Positions 44,501-54,346 of a DNA stretch of 64,000 nucleotides are shown here, piece after piece. The position numbers and the translations under genes were made by a program. Position 1 is the first letter of the stretch. Each line of letters begins with the position of its first letter. The notes under the pieces are model-generated. The model was given only the letters and a program-made list of their open reading frames with translations, made no database searches and had not been told where the DNA came from. Origin of the DNA: Drosophila pseudoobscura (taxonomy: Eukaryota > Arthropoda > Insecta > Diptera > Drosophilidae); contig NC_046681.1 in NCBI RefSeq assembly GCF_009870125.1, forward strand, positions 2,976,001 to 3,040,000. The letters run 5' to 3'.

Positions 44501-46219
44501 CCCGCTGCGGCACGTTTATCGCTGGCACGATCCTCGGTTTGATACTGCTTACATGGCCCGCAAGTGTCAAACGTATCACTTGCTCTTACACAAGCGGACT
44601 GAGGAAATGATGAGAGCAATCTACCACGGCCAACATTGTAGCGGAATTGGCCCAAGCACCCTACTGGCGTACTACTATGACTGGACGCGGACCTCGGATA
44701 AATGCTGCGACAGCATAGTTGTCTAGCCGTAGGACCTCAAGACTGGCGTATGATGGCATATGGCTAAAGGCAATCAATGAATAGGAAGTATTTACCTGTG
44801 CTTAATCAGCCACTCAACACGATCGTCCGTTTCTATAAGACTAGCCACCACAATATCCTTGGGAGCCACAATAAAATATCGATTCTCCTCAATTATGCAG
44901 CCTAGACTGTAGTCGTTGACAGTGTACTCCTCGAAGCCACGGAGCGTCAGACTGTCTGTGCAGATCTCTTCGCTGCTATTCATCTTGTACTCAATGACGC
45001 ACAGCACGGGTCGAAGAGCTTTGTATGTTGCACTGCGCTCTTTACGATAGCCAAGTACCACTAATTGGTTGGACGCCAGTGGGGCCAGTCCACAAATATA
45101 GAAAGTAGTTTGAAATGTCGAGACTGTAATGCAATAAAGAATAGATACGACTAAATATAGCTGCATAAGTTCACTGTACCTACCGGGATCCACAACATAG
45201 CCCGGTAAATTGCTAGACGCGGCTTCAATCCCATTCCGCTTGCGTATCACACAAATCCTGATGGTGTCCACCCAGCCAATGAGCAATGTGTGCTCATTGG
45301 ACCAGCGCAAGTGGCAGCGAAAGTTTTCGAGCCGCGCCTGCGAAGGAACTTCCCATTTCATCAATCCTAAAGAGCACTTCTCACTTAAATCATAGACGCG
45401 AACGCCGAGGTGGCTTGCCCAGGCCACAAAGTTCCCCTGCCAACAAATCGACAAGACGCTGCCTTCGACTGCACACAGCTCGGTGGGTTTCAGCTTCTTG
45501 AGGAGATTGCGCTCATATAGGGTGAGTTTGTCCTCGCCTAGGGTGAGCCAGTTAGAACAGACGTTGGATCCACAAATGTGGACTGAACATACCCACTATG
45601 AACCGTCTGATGCGAGACTTTGGATCCGGATCTAAGGCCACAACTTTGATGCACTTTCCAAAACTAAGATTCTGATTGTTCTCGCAGCTGAAGAGCCCTG
45701 TTATGTTGACCTGCAAAAAAATGCCTGTGTGTGATTGCCGCATCCACCCACCATACAACAAAATGACTCACCTTGCCATCGTCGGAGCATGTGGCAACAT
45801 ACTCGCCCTTTGGGTCGACGTCGACCTGGTTAACTGCCACTTTGTGCGTGTGCTGCTCGGTGCTGCTCAGATTCGACTCGACCGAGTTTCCTTGGTGATC
45901 CAGCAGGTAGACGCGTCCACGAAACGTGCCAAATATAAGAAACTGCAATCTCTTTAGTAGGAAAGACCCGTGGAACTTTGGGAAGGGAAGGGAAGGGGAA
46001 TTTTGCCAACCTTGGAATGCACAGCAGTGCATGTGACCACATCTGCGTTGAGTATATTCTTGAGATCGTTGGCTATGCGCTGGTACTTGAATTTGGGCTC
46101 AACTTCTTCCTCCTCCTCAGTGCTGTCCGTTCCAGAGTCCTAGACAAGAGACAGGTATTGTTTCAGTGCACCCACAATCTCTTTCCACTTACGCTATTGG
46201 CTGGCAGCTTTTCTGCCAT
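41527..46219 (-). CDS. lt: HOPS complex subunit Vps41 (light)
   Basis: Twelve exons: 46219-46193, 46139-46011, 45942-45772, 45710-45593, 45537-45184, 45123-44796, 43435-43367, 43128-42727, 42676-42490, 42409-42170, 42108-41982 and 41912-41527 (845 aa). All phases close. The N-terminal part is an acidic stretch ([17 protein letters not shown]) and a WD40 propeller ([20 protein letters not shown], then [15 protein letters not shown]). The middle is a clathrin-heavy-chain-like helical repeat ([36 protein letters not shown]). The C-terminus is a RING-type zinc finger (CPQCHRPV, then CGHIYHQLC and CGEC). It tethers late endosomes, granules and lysosomes; loss in flies causes the light eye-colour phenotype. 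Intron 6 (43436-44795) holds a galactosyltransferase gene on the other strand. Confidence 0.93.
42455..42480. repeat. TA-rich microsatellite in Vps41 intron 9
   Basis: An alternating TATA/TATG tract of about 26 bp lies inside a Vps41 intron between the exons at 42409 and 42490. Confidence 0.7.
43245..43252. promoter_or_regulatory. DRE motif upstream of the nested galactosyltransferase
   Basis: A perfect TATCGATA lies 314 bp before the galactosyltransferase ATG, inside Vps41 intron 7. It could act as the nested gene's promoter element. Confidence 0.45.
43566..44726 (+). CDS. beta3GalTII: Beta-1,3-galactosyltransferase (B3GALT6-like), nested gene
   Basis: An intronless 386-aa type II membrane protein: short cytosolic tail ([10 protein letters not shown]), one membrane segment (about residues 10-32, [20 protein letters not shown]), then a GT31 domain. 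Visible GT31 motifs are [40 protein letters not shown], the DDD metal site in [28 protein letters not shown] and [12 protein letters not shown]. The length and GGYVLS/EDVSVG pattern fit B3GALT6, the Golgi enzyme that adds the second galactose of the glycosaminoglycan linker. The symbol is from memory of the fly orthologue. The gene lies wholly within Vps41 intron 6, opposite strand. Confidence 0.87.
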   Translation: MSTKNMRRLNNLVTLFTAITAFFFGSFITKILSSVDKCPSHRSGVPKLEPHPDLFLIVLVLSGPRNVEQRNGIRETWLRLVQPLQQPYYPEDHIYLPTYGPNGHLQMELVAQQAVRLRKFISWQESLSSKGSQRTQRKIKVKHLFAIGTEQIPSGLKSELISEQVQHKDLLLLPRLADTYGNLTEKLLQALDAVTHHFNFSYLLKVDDDTYVKLDHLLNELISYDRKMLRKTPEYGHEPLPQLYWGYFNGRAVVKRKGPWKETNYYLSKSYLPYALGGGYVLSRKLCEHVVNNSQLLSTYVSEDVSVGTWLSPLRHVYRWHDPRFDTAYMARKCQTYHLLLHKRTEEMMRAIYHGQHCSGIGPSTLLAYYYDWTRTSDKCCDSIVV

Positions 46220-46334
46220 TTTGAACCATTAGTTTTTCAACTTCAATTACGAATCAATGGCTCTTATCAAAACATTTGCTATTTCTCTTTATTTGTTGCT
46301 TTGTTTAGATAGTTTCGTGCAAAAGATGCGATGT

Positions 46335-46342
46335 TATCGATA
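46335..46342. promoter_or_regulatory. DRE motif upstream of Vps41
   Basis: A perfect TATCGATA lies 116 bp upstream of the Vps41 ATG, followed by two CCGATAT half-like sites. Confidence 0.5.
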
Positions 46343-46546
46343 TGACCGATATCCCAAAAATACCGATATTACTCGGATCGACAAAATATTTTGAAATATT
46401 TGCCAAAGTTGGTTTGTTGTTGATTCGAAACGCCTTTTATTTATGGCAAAGGGGTCTTTTTTTGGGGTGGACGGAGGGACTAGCATAGGCCCAACACTAC
46501 ATGAATCGAGTTCTGATTGGAGGCAGGATATGTGTGGGAACAGAGC

Positions 46547-47251
46547 TCATTCCGTTGCCAGCAGATGCGTCTCGAGGCTGATGTAGTTGTCCACAGTGAC
46601 GGGAAACTGCCGCCAGTAGGAAGCCAAGGACACCTCAATCATGCGGTGCAGGAAGAGCATCTGGATCTTCGCATAGAGCATGACCGTCTGCCAGTGGGTG
46701 AGGCTAAAGTTCTGGATGACCAGATATAGCCGGCCGTAGTTGAGCATTCCGGCGACGACAAACGTCAGCGTCCAGGGCAGGGCAATGAGGAGGAACTTCC
46801 ACCAAGGAAAATAGGAGCCCTCCGACTGATTCAGCTCCGCGTCAAGCGCAGCCTCGTCCTCTTGGAGGTCCGATAAGGACGCCTCCTTTTGCCGGCGCAC
46901 CCACTCGTTCATTAGCTGCCGCGCTCTTTCCAGCTGGCTGGAGTAGGATCTAATGAGAATGCTTCCCCGCCGTGCCCGCCGCTCGATCTCATCCTGCCTC
47001 TTCTCCGCCCGCTTCACTGCATCCCGATGGCGCCCATGCCACAGCCCAATCATCGTTAGCAGAGAGTACATCATGGACCGGGTCAGCATCAAGGGCTTGT
47101 ACTGGTAACCAACGTTCAGCCGCAGGCTACGGTCCACGTTCGAGCTGCTCCAATTGAGTTTAGCATTGACCTCAACCGTGGGCTGGATCACTGCACAGAC
47201 GTGTATTCCGGTGAGGAGAACGAAATATATAATGTCCCTGAGTTTTAGCAT
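46547..47251 (-). CDS. Unrecognised multi-pass membrane protein, 234 aa
   Basis: A single open frame starts MLKLRDIIYFVLLTGIHVC, which reads as a signal peptide or first membrane helix. A hydrophobic stretch follows at about residues 55-75 (TRSMMYSLLTMIGLWHG), then a 75-residue charged, helical segment (KRAEKRQDEIERRARRGS) that may form a coiled coil. Two more hydrophobic stretches follow (WWKFLLIALPWTLTFVVAGM and WQTVMLYAKIQMLFLHRMI). NWSSS near residue 33 is a possible N-glycosylation site. I recognise no family. It lies on the same strand as DCLK and Vps41 with 327 bp to the Vps41 start. Confidence 0.75.
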   Translation of the reverse strand: MLKLRDIIYFVLLTGIHVCAVIQPTVEVNAKLNWSSSNVDRSLRLNVGYQYKPLMLTRSMMYSLLTMIGLWHGRHRDAVKRAEKRQDEIERRARRGSILIRSYSSQLERARQLMNEWVRRQKEASLSDLQEDEAALDAELNQSEGSYFPWWKFLLIALPWTLTFVVAGMLNYGRLYLVIQNFSLTHWQTVMLYAKIQMLFLHRMIEVSLASYWRQFPVTVDNYISLETHLLATE

Positions 47252-48212
47252 GGCAAAGTTTGAATTTAAGCGTGAATCTAAACAAAAATTGTTTTTTAAA
47301 GGCTTGGTGTAGTTTTTGAATAAATTTAGTTGACTTACTTTCAGTATTGCTTGGAAAATCCAAACTAATGGGGCCAGTCCGTAACGCCACTCAGTTGATT
47401 GATGTTAAACGTATAAAACTAGTAAGCAGCAAAGAGGCGAAACGGAAGCCAGCCCCATCGGAAGTCGCCGTGCACCTGGATGCGATAACACGAAAGTAGA
47501 AGCGGCGGTGGGTAAATGCAGTCAATACAAAAGAGACCAGCTCAACCGCTCCGACAGAGTTGTCTGGTCTGGAGGTCACAACGTTCCTGCCCGAGACTAC
47601 ACAAACGCCAAGCGAGACTACGCACATTTGTGATCAGCACGTTGACAATAGATGTTTGTACGTACATACACATGTATATTTCCAATGTTTTTATTGGTGT
47701 TCTCATAAATGCGCTTAATTATTGTTTGGGTTAGTCTAATTTATGTTTTCCCGTGCGGGTCTAAGCAAATCAAAAGAACAATGGAAAATGAACCTCTTAT
47801 GAAAATATACACAACTTGCGGTTTATTAACCAATTAAAACATTTAAAAGTACCAAATAAAAAATATGATTCTCGCTTGCATACGCATACGCTATAAATAC
47901 ATAAGTGGAGTTACAATAAGACTAAATATAATGATAGCGAAACCAACCGTAAACGGTTTGGGGACTGGAATTTCGAAACTCCTGTTGTACGAGTAATATT
48001 GGGGTTTGCTTCTTTTTTTGTTTTTTGTCTGTCTGCTTCTCTCGTAGTGTCTTTTCTTGTCTTGTGGTGTATGTGGTAATGTGTGAATAAATAAAAGCCT
48101 ATATCATAGCGTTCTAAAATACATAATACAAAAAGTACGCGACAGCGTCGAGAAGATCGAAAGTGGGCGTGATTAGGTTCTGTTCTGTCTAAACACCCCA
48201 CACGGCCATAAT
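47252..48212. other. Intergenic and DCLK 3' region with a gene fragment
   Basis: It contains the Fcf2-gene fragment described separately, CATA-type simple sequence near 47.67 kb, and the AT-rich 3' flank (likely 3'UTR) of DCLK. No intact gene is seen. Confidence 0.45.
47425..47525 (+). pseudogene. Fragment duplicated from exon 1 of the Fcf2-domain gene
   Basis: AAGAGGCGAAACGG (47430-47444) followed by AAGCCAGCCCCATC, GTGCACCTGGATGCGATAAC and AGTAGAAGCGGCGGTGG match 30884-31030 of the Fcf2-domain gene at about 90 percent or better, with an internal deletion that removes roughly 65 bases of the parent. It cannot encode anything on its own. It is a partial gene duplication about 16.5 kb from its source in the same orientation. 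Confidence 0.75.
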
Positions 48213-50779
48213 TCATCTGCTGTAGTCGCCGCATCCGATTTCCTCGTTGCCCATTGTCCAGTAATGATCCAATATGTCCTCGCTGGTGAACCGAACATCG
48301 GGATCGGATTGAAGCATGTTGGCGATTAGATCGCGCACTCCGTCACCAATATCCGACCAGTACGGATCGGGGAACTCGTAAACGCCCGAGATGATGGCGT
48401 CGAAAAGCGGCTCCTGCTGGTTGTCAGGCGCCACAAACGGCGGGAAGCCGCAGAGCAGTATGTACAGTATGATGCCAGCGGCCCAAACATCGATCTGCGG
48501 TGAGCAGGACAGATGAACAGATAAATTGTATTGCAGCATTAACAAAACACACTTGTGAAGTATTTACCTTCAAGCCGTAGCCCACTTCCAGCAGTATTTC
48601 GGGTGCCACATAGGTCGGAGTGCCGCAGACGGCGTAGAGAGGCTCGGTGACCTCACAGGCTAGTCCAAAGTCAGCCAGTTTTAGTTGAACGACATTCCCA
48701 AAGTCGTCAAGTTCCACCTGCGAGCGCGAGCAGGCCACAGAGGGAACAGTGTCAAGAGGATTACTCGGATCAATCTTTTATTTTGGGACTTACCAAGAGG
48801 TTCTCCGGCTTAATATCTCGGTGCACAATGCCCATGGAATGTAGGTAAGACATGGCGGAGCCCAGATGTCTGATCATGATGCGGGACTGGCTCTCCGAAA
48901 ACCGCGTCACCTGGGTGATTGCATCGAAAAGATCACCCCCTGCGAAATGAATAGGAATTTGCGGTACGGAATTTATGATACGTTTCAGGTTGCAGCGGAT
49001 CGTTTGTGGACCTACCACTCACATACTCCAGCACCAGATACATGTTGGTGTCCTGGTCCACATCCATGATGAGCGAGATTATATGCGGATGGTGGAGCTT
49101 CTTCATGACGCGCACCTCCGCATCAATGTAGTGCTCTTTGCCCTTGCACTTGCTCTTGTCGATTATTTTCAGCGCGTGAGGAATGCCCGTCTGGCGATCC
49201 TTGATTTTCAGCACAATGGCGAAGTTGCCGTCGCCAATGATTTGGCTGAGCGTGTAGTTGTCGCGTATGGCAGCTGGCAGCTCGGCAACCTCCACGCCAG
49301 TGCTCTTGAGTAGCGCTGCCTGCTCCTCGTCCTCGTTGGCGGGGGCGGCCGACGCCTGAAGCTGGGCCTCGGCCTGGGCTTTCAGCTCTCCGGGCGGGTA
49401 CGCCTTTTTGCTCTTGACAGGCATTTTGGGCTTGGGACCCTTGCAAGCGGTGCCCGCCGTGCGCAGCGTCTTTCGTATCGCGTTGATGGCGCGCTGCTCC
49501 TCCGACTCCAACTTGAAGTCTTCGACGGTGTTGACCCTTTCTGTACCGTAGGCGAAGAAAACATCATCCGAGCCGAAGAAGTCGGACAGCTGCAGCACCG
49601 AGACCCCCGACAGGGTGAAGACCTTTCTCACATATCCCGTATCCAAGCGGACCACCTGCGTAATGGCGGTCAGGACATGGTCGAAGCTGGGACTGTTGCG
49701 CTTGTTCAGCAGCAACCTTATTATGCGCCGTGGCTTTGTTCCGTTCCGAATGAGGGTAACGATGCGCGGATGTACCACGCTGTCTCGCTCGCTGAATCGC
49801 GAGGTATTCAGCGGACTGCCGTTGGCAGCAGCCCCTCCGCCAACTGGAACTGGCGCAATGCTGTTGAGCACTCCGTTCTTCAAGGGGGATGCGGGGCGCT
49901 GCAGCTTGGCCAAGCGGTGGCTGGACGTACGGCTGTTGTTCGCCAGCGTGAGGTTGGCCAGCGGCTGGGAGCTGGTATTGTAATCCACCTTCTTGAAGTT
50001 CTCGTTATTGCAGGAACAAACGTAGCTCTGGCCATCCTCGAGCTCCTCCAGGGCAGTAATCTAAGGGAAGATGGGACAATCAGTTATTCAGATTATTTGT
50101 TCGTCTGGCGGATGTATATTGATTTATTACTCACCTTCTTTCCGACCATGTCGTAGATGGTCCGCACAGCACCCGGTATTTTCACATTCTCCTCAAGGAG
50201 TCGCGTCAAGTCCTCGTAGAGGCTCTCGAATGACCGATATCGTTCGTTGGACACGGGTATGGTAATGCCCGGATAGAAGCGGTCCCCATTGCGATAGAAC
50301 TTGATGCGATGGGCCTTGCGGGTCGGTGTGCGGCTGCTTGTGATGCGCTTCTTCAGATGGGCCGTGGCTGACACGACGCTCAGCGATGCTGCGCCACTGG
50401 CGGAGCCATTGGTGTTGGCGGAGCCAGGTGTGCTCGTGCCAGCTGGCGCTGAAGTGGTCGAAGAGGCGCCGCTCAGGGAGCCGTTCGACTTGCCAACACT
50501 TCCACTGCCGGTCAGCGAGCCGTTCAGGTCCCTCAGCTCGTCCAGGTCCTTCTCCGGCTCTGAGTTGGAGCTGGCGGGACTATCGCAGTCCCGCCGACTG
50601 TGGGTCTCTGCCTCCTCCTGGGCCTTCTGCTGCTGGCTGAGTTGGTCGAGAAGCTGTTTTGAGTTTTGGGCTGCCGCACTGCTGGCGGCTGTCTTCTTGG
50701 GCGTCCCACTGCCGGAGGCGCTTGCCTGCAGTGAGGAGAGCACAGGGGCGGTGCAATGCAGGCTGTTGTGCACTTCCAT
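48213..50779 (-). CDS. DCLK: Doublecortin-like kinase
   Basis: Five coding exons: 50779-50135, 50060-49016, 48939-48794, 48717-48568 and 48494-48213 (755 aa). Two doublecortin domains (about residues 157-243, [20 protein letters not shown]; about 314-395, [20 protein letters not shown]) bind microtubules. A CaMK-type kinase follows (about 484-740) with [12 protein letters not shown] (glycine loop), [10 protein letters not shown] (lysine), [22 protein letters not shown] and GTPTYVAPE. The N-terminal 150 residues are Ser/Gly/Ala-rich and likely disordered. An acceptor (TTTGCAG) ends just before the ATG, so at least one 5'UTR exon lies further right. It probably corresponds to fly CG17528. Confidence 0.92.
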
Positions 50780-53770
50780 GCTGCAAAGAAGCAACAAGAA
50801 GAGATCAGTCTATTACATCGGGCCAAAAGAGATCGTCTGTTACGGGAGCGTGGTCATTTCTAGGGAGTCTTCGTTTCGGTGCTGATTCCGTTGCTGGAAT
50901 TGGATTGAATTTACTTTTCGCTTTATATATATTTATTATTATACAGATGTCTGTTGTTCCTTTGTTTTATGACAATGTTCTGAGCAGCGCCTATTATCTA
51001 TTATTTTATTGACTGCTGGAGTCTGCTGGACACACAGTCATTCTCGCACGAACTGACAAACCGGTTCGGTTCTCGATTGACCCACAGCGAGTCCCCAGTC
51101 CCCCCGGACTATCTCTCAGAAGTTTCAAACCGTAATTACGCTAATTTACGTAAATTGTTTCTGCTATCTGGCTGGCCTGCTGCACTAGATTCCGTGGGGC
51201 CACAAGCTTTCTTGCCCGCTTTCTAGGCCCAGTTCAGCCCTGCCCTGCCGTGCTCTGCCATGCCCTCTCCGGGCCAGGAGTTCCGCTGCCGATGACGCCA
51301 CCGTTCGCAAAAGACACACAGAAGAGGAGTCGAAAACGGGCGTGTCCGTGCCGTGGCCTATTTCAGAAAGACTCAGGGAGAGTTGACTCAGCTCAGGGAA
51401 CTGAGGAACCATCAACCAACAGAAAAGGCGTGGAAGCCGGCCAGCTCCAGGAAACCAGACACGCACGGGCCGGGACTTTGTCACTCGTCTGGTTGGTTGT
51501 TAAGGAACTTCATTGCTGTTAGGAGATTGGTGGGACGGAAGGAAGGAAGGAATACTCTTAGGTCACCGATTTCCCCAGGCAGTCGCTTCAGGCAGATCGG
51601 GTAGAAGGCGTTGCTTTTCCATATAGCATGTACAAAAATTGCAATAACAATGACATTGAAAAATCTTTTCCATTTGTAGGAAAAAGTATAAACGACATTT
51701 CCTATTTATTTACATCCAGTTTATTGGACGAATATTAGACCGTTTTAACCGTTTTAATAGAAGGAAGCATTCTTAAGTGCCTAATATTTGGTTGCCCATC
51801 AGAGTTTCAGAGTGAAAAACGCACCTTTGCGAAATTGACTCGGTTTCTGAAAATTATTCCTGGTACCCTAGAGCTATATCGACAGCATTCTTCACATCAA
51901 TACCTTGTTTTTCTTTAGTTTATCAAATGGACTGCAAAATTAGATGAAAGATTATTGTATGTACTGTACTGTATGTACCAACCCCCAGGAGGGGATCACT
52001 GTACTGTATAGTACAGTAGTCAGTATCGTATGGACTATGTCATATCCTATGTATATAAAGCCTATTTACATATGTATCATGATCTGGCGGAAAGTAGTTT
52101 ATTCCTGAATGCTTTGCGGTATGGTATGCGTATGAAACGATTTGATAATGACGTATGAATGTGAGAGTGTGTGAGACGATTCTTAAGTTGAGCTTTCCGA
52201 AGACTTCCGATCTACTCGATTCCCACTCTCGGTTGCGTGTGCAATCTCCGGTCCATCGGATCAGTGGATCAGCGGAGAGCGTCTGCTTTCAGGCATTTTG
52301 TATTTTGTTTGGAATGGCGATATTTGTATCTCTGCGGTTGGTATAGCTGATGCCGATGTCCATGGCGATGTTGGTCGGGCCTGTTGCCTGTTGACTTTCG
52401 CCTGTCGGCCTGCTACCTGGATTTCGTTCTCCTCCATGCTGTCGATTGGGTACACGTGCACGAGTATGAATGCACATGGGGCTGCAACTCCATTACCGCA
52501 CTATGGGAGCTACTTGCTATGACGACACCTGCAGCAGAGGCACAACCGAGGCGCGTCTGGGGACTATGCGCGCTGTAAGTGCTCGTTAGTGCATTGGCTG
52601 TTAACGTAATTAACACACAACCAAGGCGACTCGCGAGGCGGAGCAAGGCGCTCCCGGAATATCGACTAGGTGCTCCTGCACTTCTTTGCCTATTTCTCCA
52701 TGCCCCCATGGCTCCATTCCCCCTTGACCCCAATCACTATTTGGACCAAAGACGAGGGCTTTGCGCTCCCCCTGCATTTGCAAGTGGGTCAAAAGTTCTC
52801 CGAGTTGGCCACCTGACGACCTGAAGACCTGAAGACTGGTGCCGAATGGAGCCTATGGAGTGCAGCGGGCATGACTCTTGGCATTTTGTTTGGTTGCTCA
52901 GACAACGACGCGTCGCAACGTCTAGAAGTCATTTGACCTTTTTGTGGCTCTAAAGTGGGGGTTTGGGATTCGGAGGAGGATGACATTTACAAAGGGAAAT
53001 ATGGGAAAAATGATGACAAGCAACCAACGCGCTTCGTGGGCCGAAGTGTTTAATACCCTTCCAGATCGATCGTTCCCATCATCTAGACATGTTCCAATTG
53101 CACATCAGCGAGCATCGTGCATCTGCTGGTGCATGGCGTATTGCAAGACGCGAGGATGTGGCAAAACCCCTCCCTTTGCATGGGCGGAATAAGGTAGTTC
53201 TGCCAGAGACTTTTGCGGAGGGAGTGTTCGTGTATTGAGCTGCGCTAAAAATCGATAAGCATGTGCGTTGGCGGCTTCCAGTGGGTTGGGTGACTGGCTG
53301 TGTGTCTGGCTTCCAGTGGGAGAACCGACGTCAGTGGCAGAAGGCAGTGGGCAGTGCGATAGTGCGATAGTGGGTACCCGAGAGGGACGGAGCTCCACAC
53401 AGATATCCGATCCCCTCGAGAGGGCAGACGGCAGACCGCAGACGACAGACGGCACAGCAGATATCGAATTTATAATTAAATTTCACTTGTAAACAAGAAC
53501 GAATAAATATTTGAACTGACATTCGCCGAAAATGGCCGCACGTTACGAAAACGATACTATGACGATGGTCACAGAAGAGAGACCCCCGACTGGAACAGAC
53601 TGGAACCGGGGGAGCCGGAACGGATGCCGACTCGGATCGAAGGGGTGTTCACTGAACAGGTGCGTTGTTGCCTCGGTGGTTGCCCCCAACAACAGCAACA
53701 GCAAGTCTATGGCAAGCAGCACATTTCGGAGCTGTGTTTAGCTCTCATTTCGTTTCGTTTCGTTTCTTTT
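50780..53770. other. Upstream/5' intron region of DCLK, no gene seen
   Basis: Many short frames occur on both strands but none has family similarity or consistent splice structure. It includes GGAAGGAAGG simple sequence near 51.54 kb, a GTACTGTA-rich patch near 51.96 kb and purine/pyrimidine-skewed stretches near 53.4 kb. It is likely regulatory and 5'UTR-intron DNA of DCLK. Confidence 0.4.
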
Positions 53771-54346
53771 ATTACACCCGATACTCAATATGAGTATTGG
53801 GGTATATTAGATTTTTGGTGAAAATGGATGTGTGTAACGTCCAGAAGGAATCGTTTCCGACCCCATAAAGTATACATATATATTCTTGATCAGCATCAAA
53901 AGCCGAGTCGATTGAGCCATGTCTGTCTGTCCGTCCGTCCGTCTGACCGTCTGACTGTTTTGGATCCAGACTTCTGTGATATGTCACTGCTACAAGAATA
54001 TTTCAGAATTTCGCCCCGCCCACTTCCGCCCCCACAAAGAACGAAAATCTGTGGCATCCACAATTTTAAAGATGCGAGAAAACCAAAAACGCACAATCAT
54101 AAAGGATGACCATATCTATCCGGTTGCTAAATCTGGATCAGATCAGATAATTTTTATAGAAAAAAGGAACAAATCAATTTGCATTGGCTACGCAGCGCCC
54201 GACGTCACGCTCAGACTGATTTTCTGTCTCTCTCGCACGCACTCTTTGTCGTGTCGCTTAATATTAGCGCCCTCTGGCGGCGCCCTCTAAGTATCGGGTA
54301 TAAATGTAGAGTTGCGGTCTCCGCAGCAACTCACAACGTTCCCCCT
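53771..54346. mobile_element. mini-me/DINE-type element, medium copy
   Basis: It runs from ATTACACCCGATACTC to CAACTCACAACGTTCCCCCT. The core CCGACCCCATAAAGTATA and ATTCTTGATCAGCATCAAAA is present, then a GTCTGTCCGTCC tract, one CTTCCGCCCCC module, AGTATCGGGTAT near 54291 (inverted complement of the start) and a TGCGG-TCT-CCGCA stem-loop. It is shorter than the copy at 11.9 kb because it has one module rather than three. Confidence 0.82.

Noticed and set aside
50301-50885. A 194-codon plus-strand frame
   Set aside because: Shadow of the low-complexity N-terminal exon of DCLK.
53532-53741. A 69-codon frame starting MAARYENDTMTMVTEE
   Set aside because: No similarity, adjacent to a mini-me insertion, and CAACAG-type simple sequence accounts for its tail.
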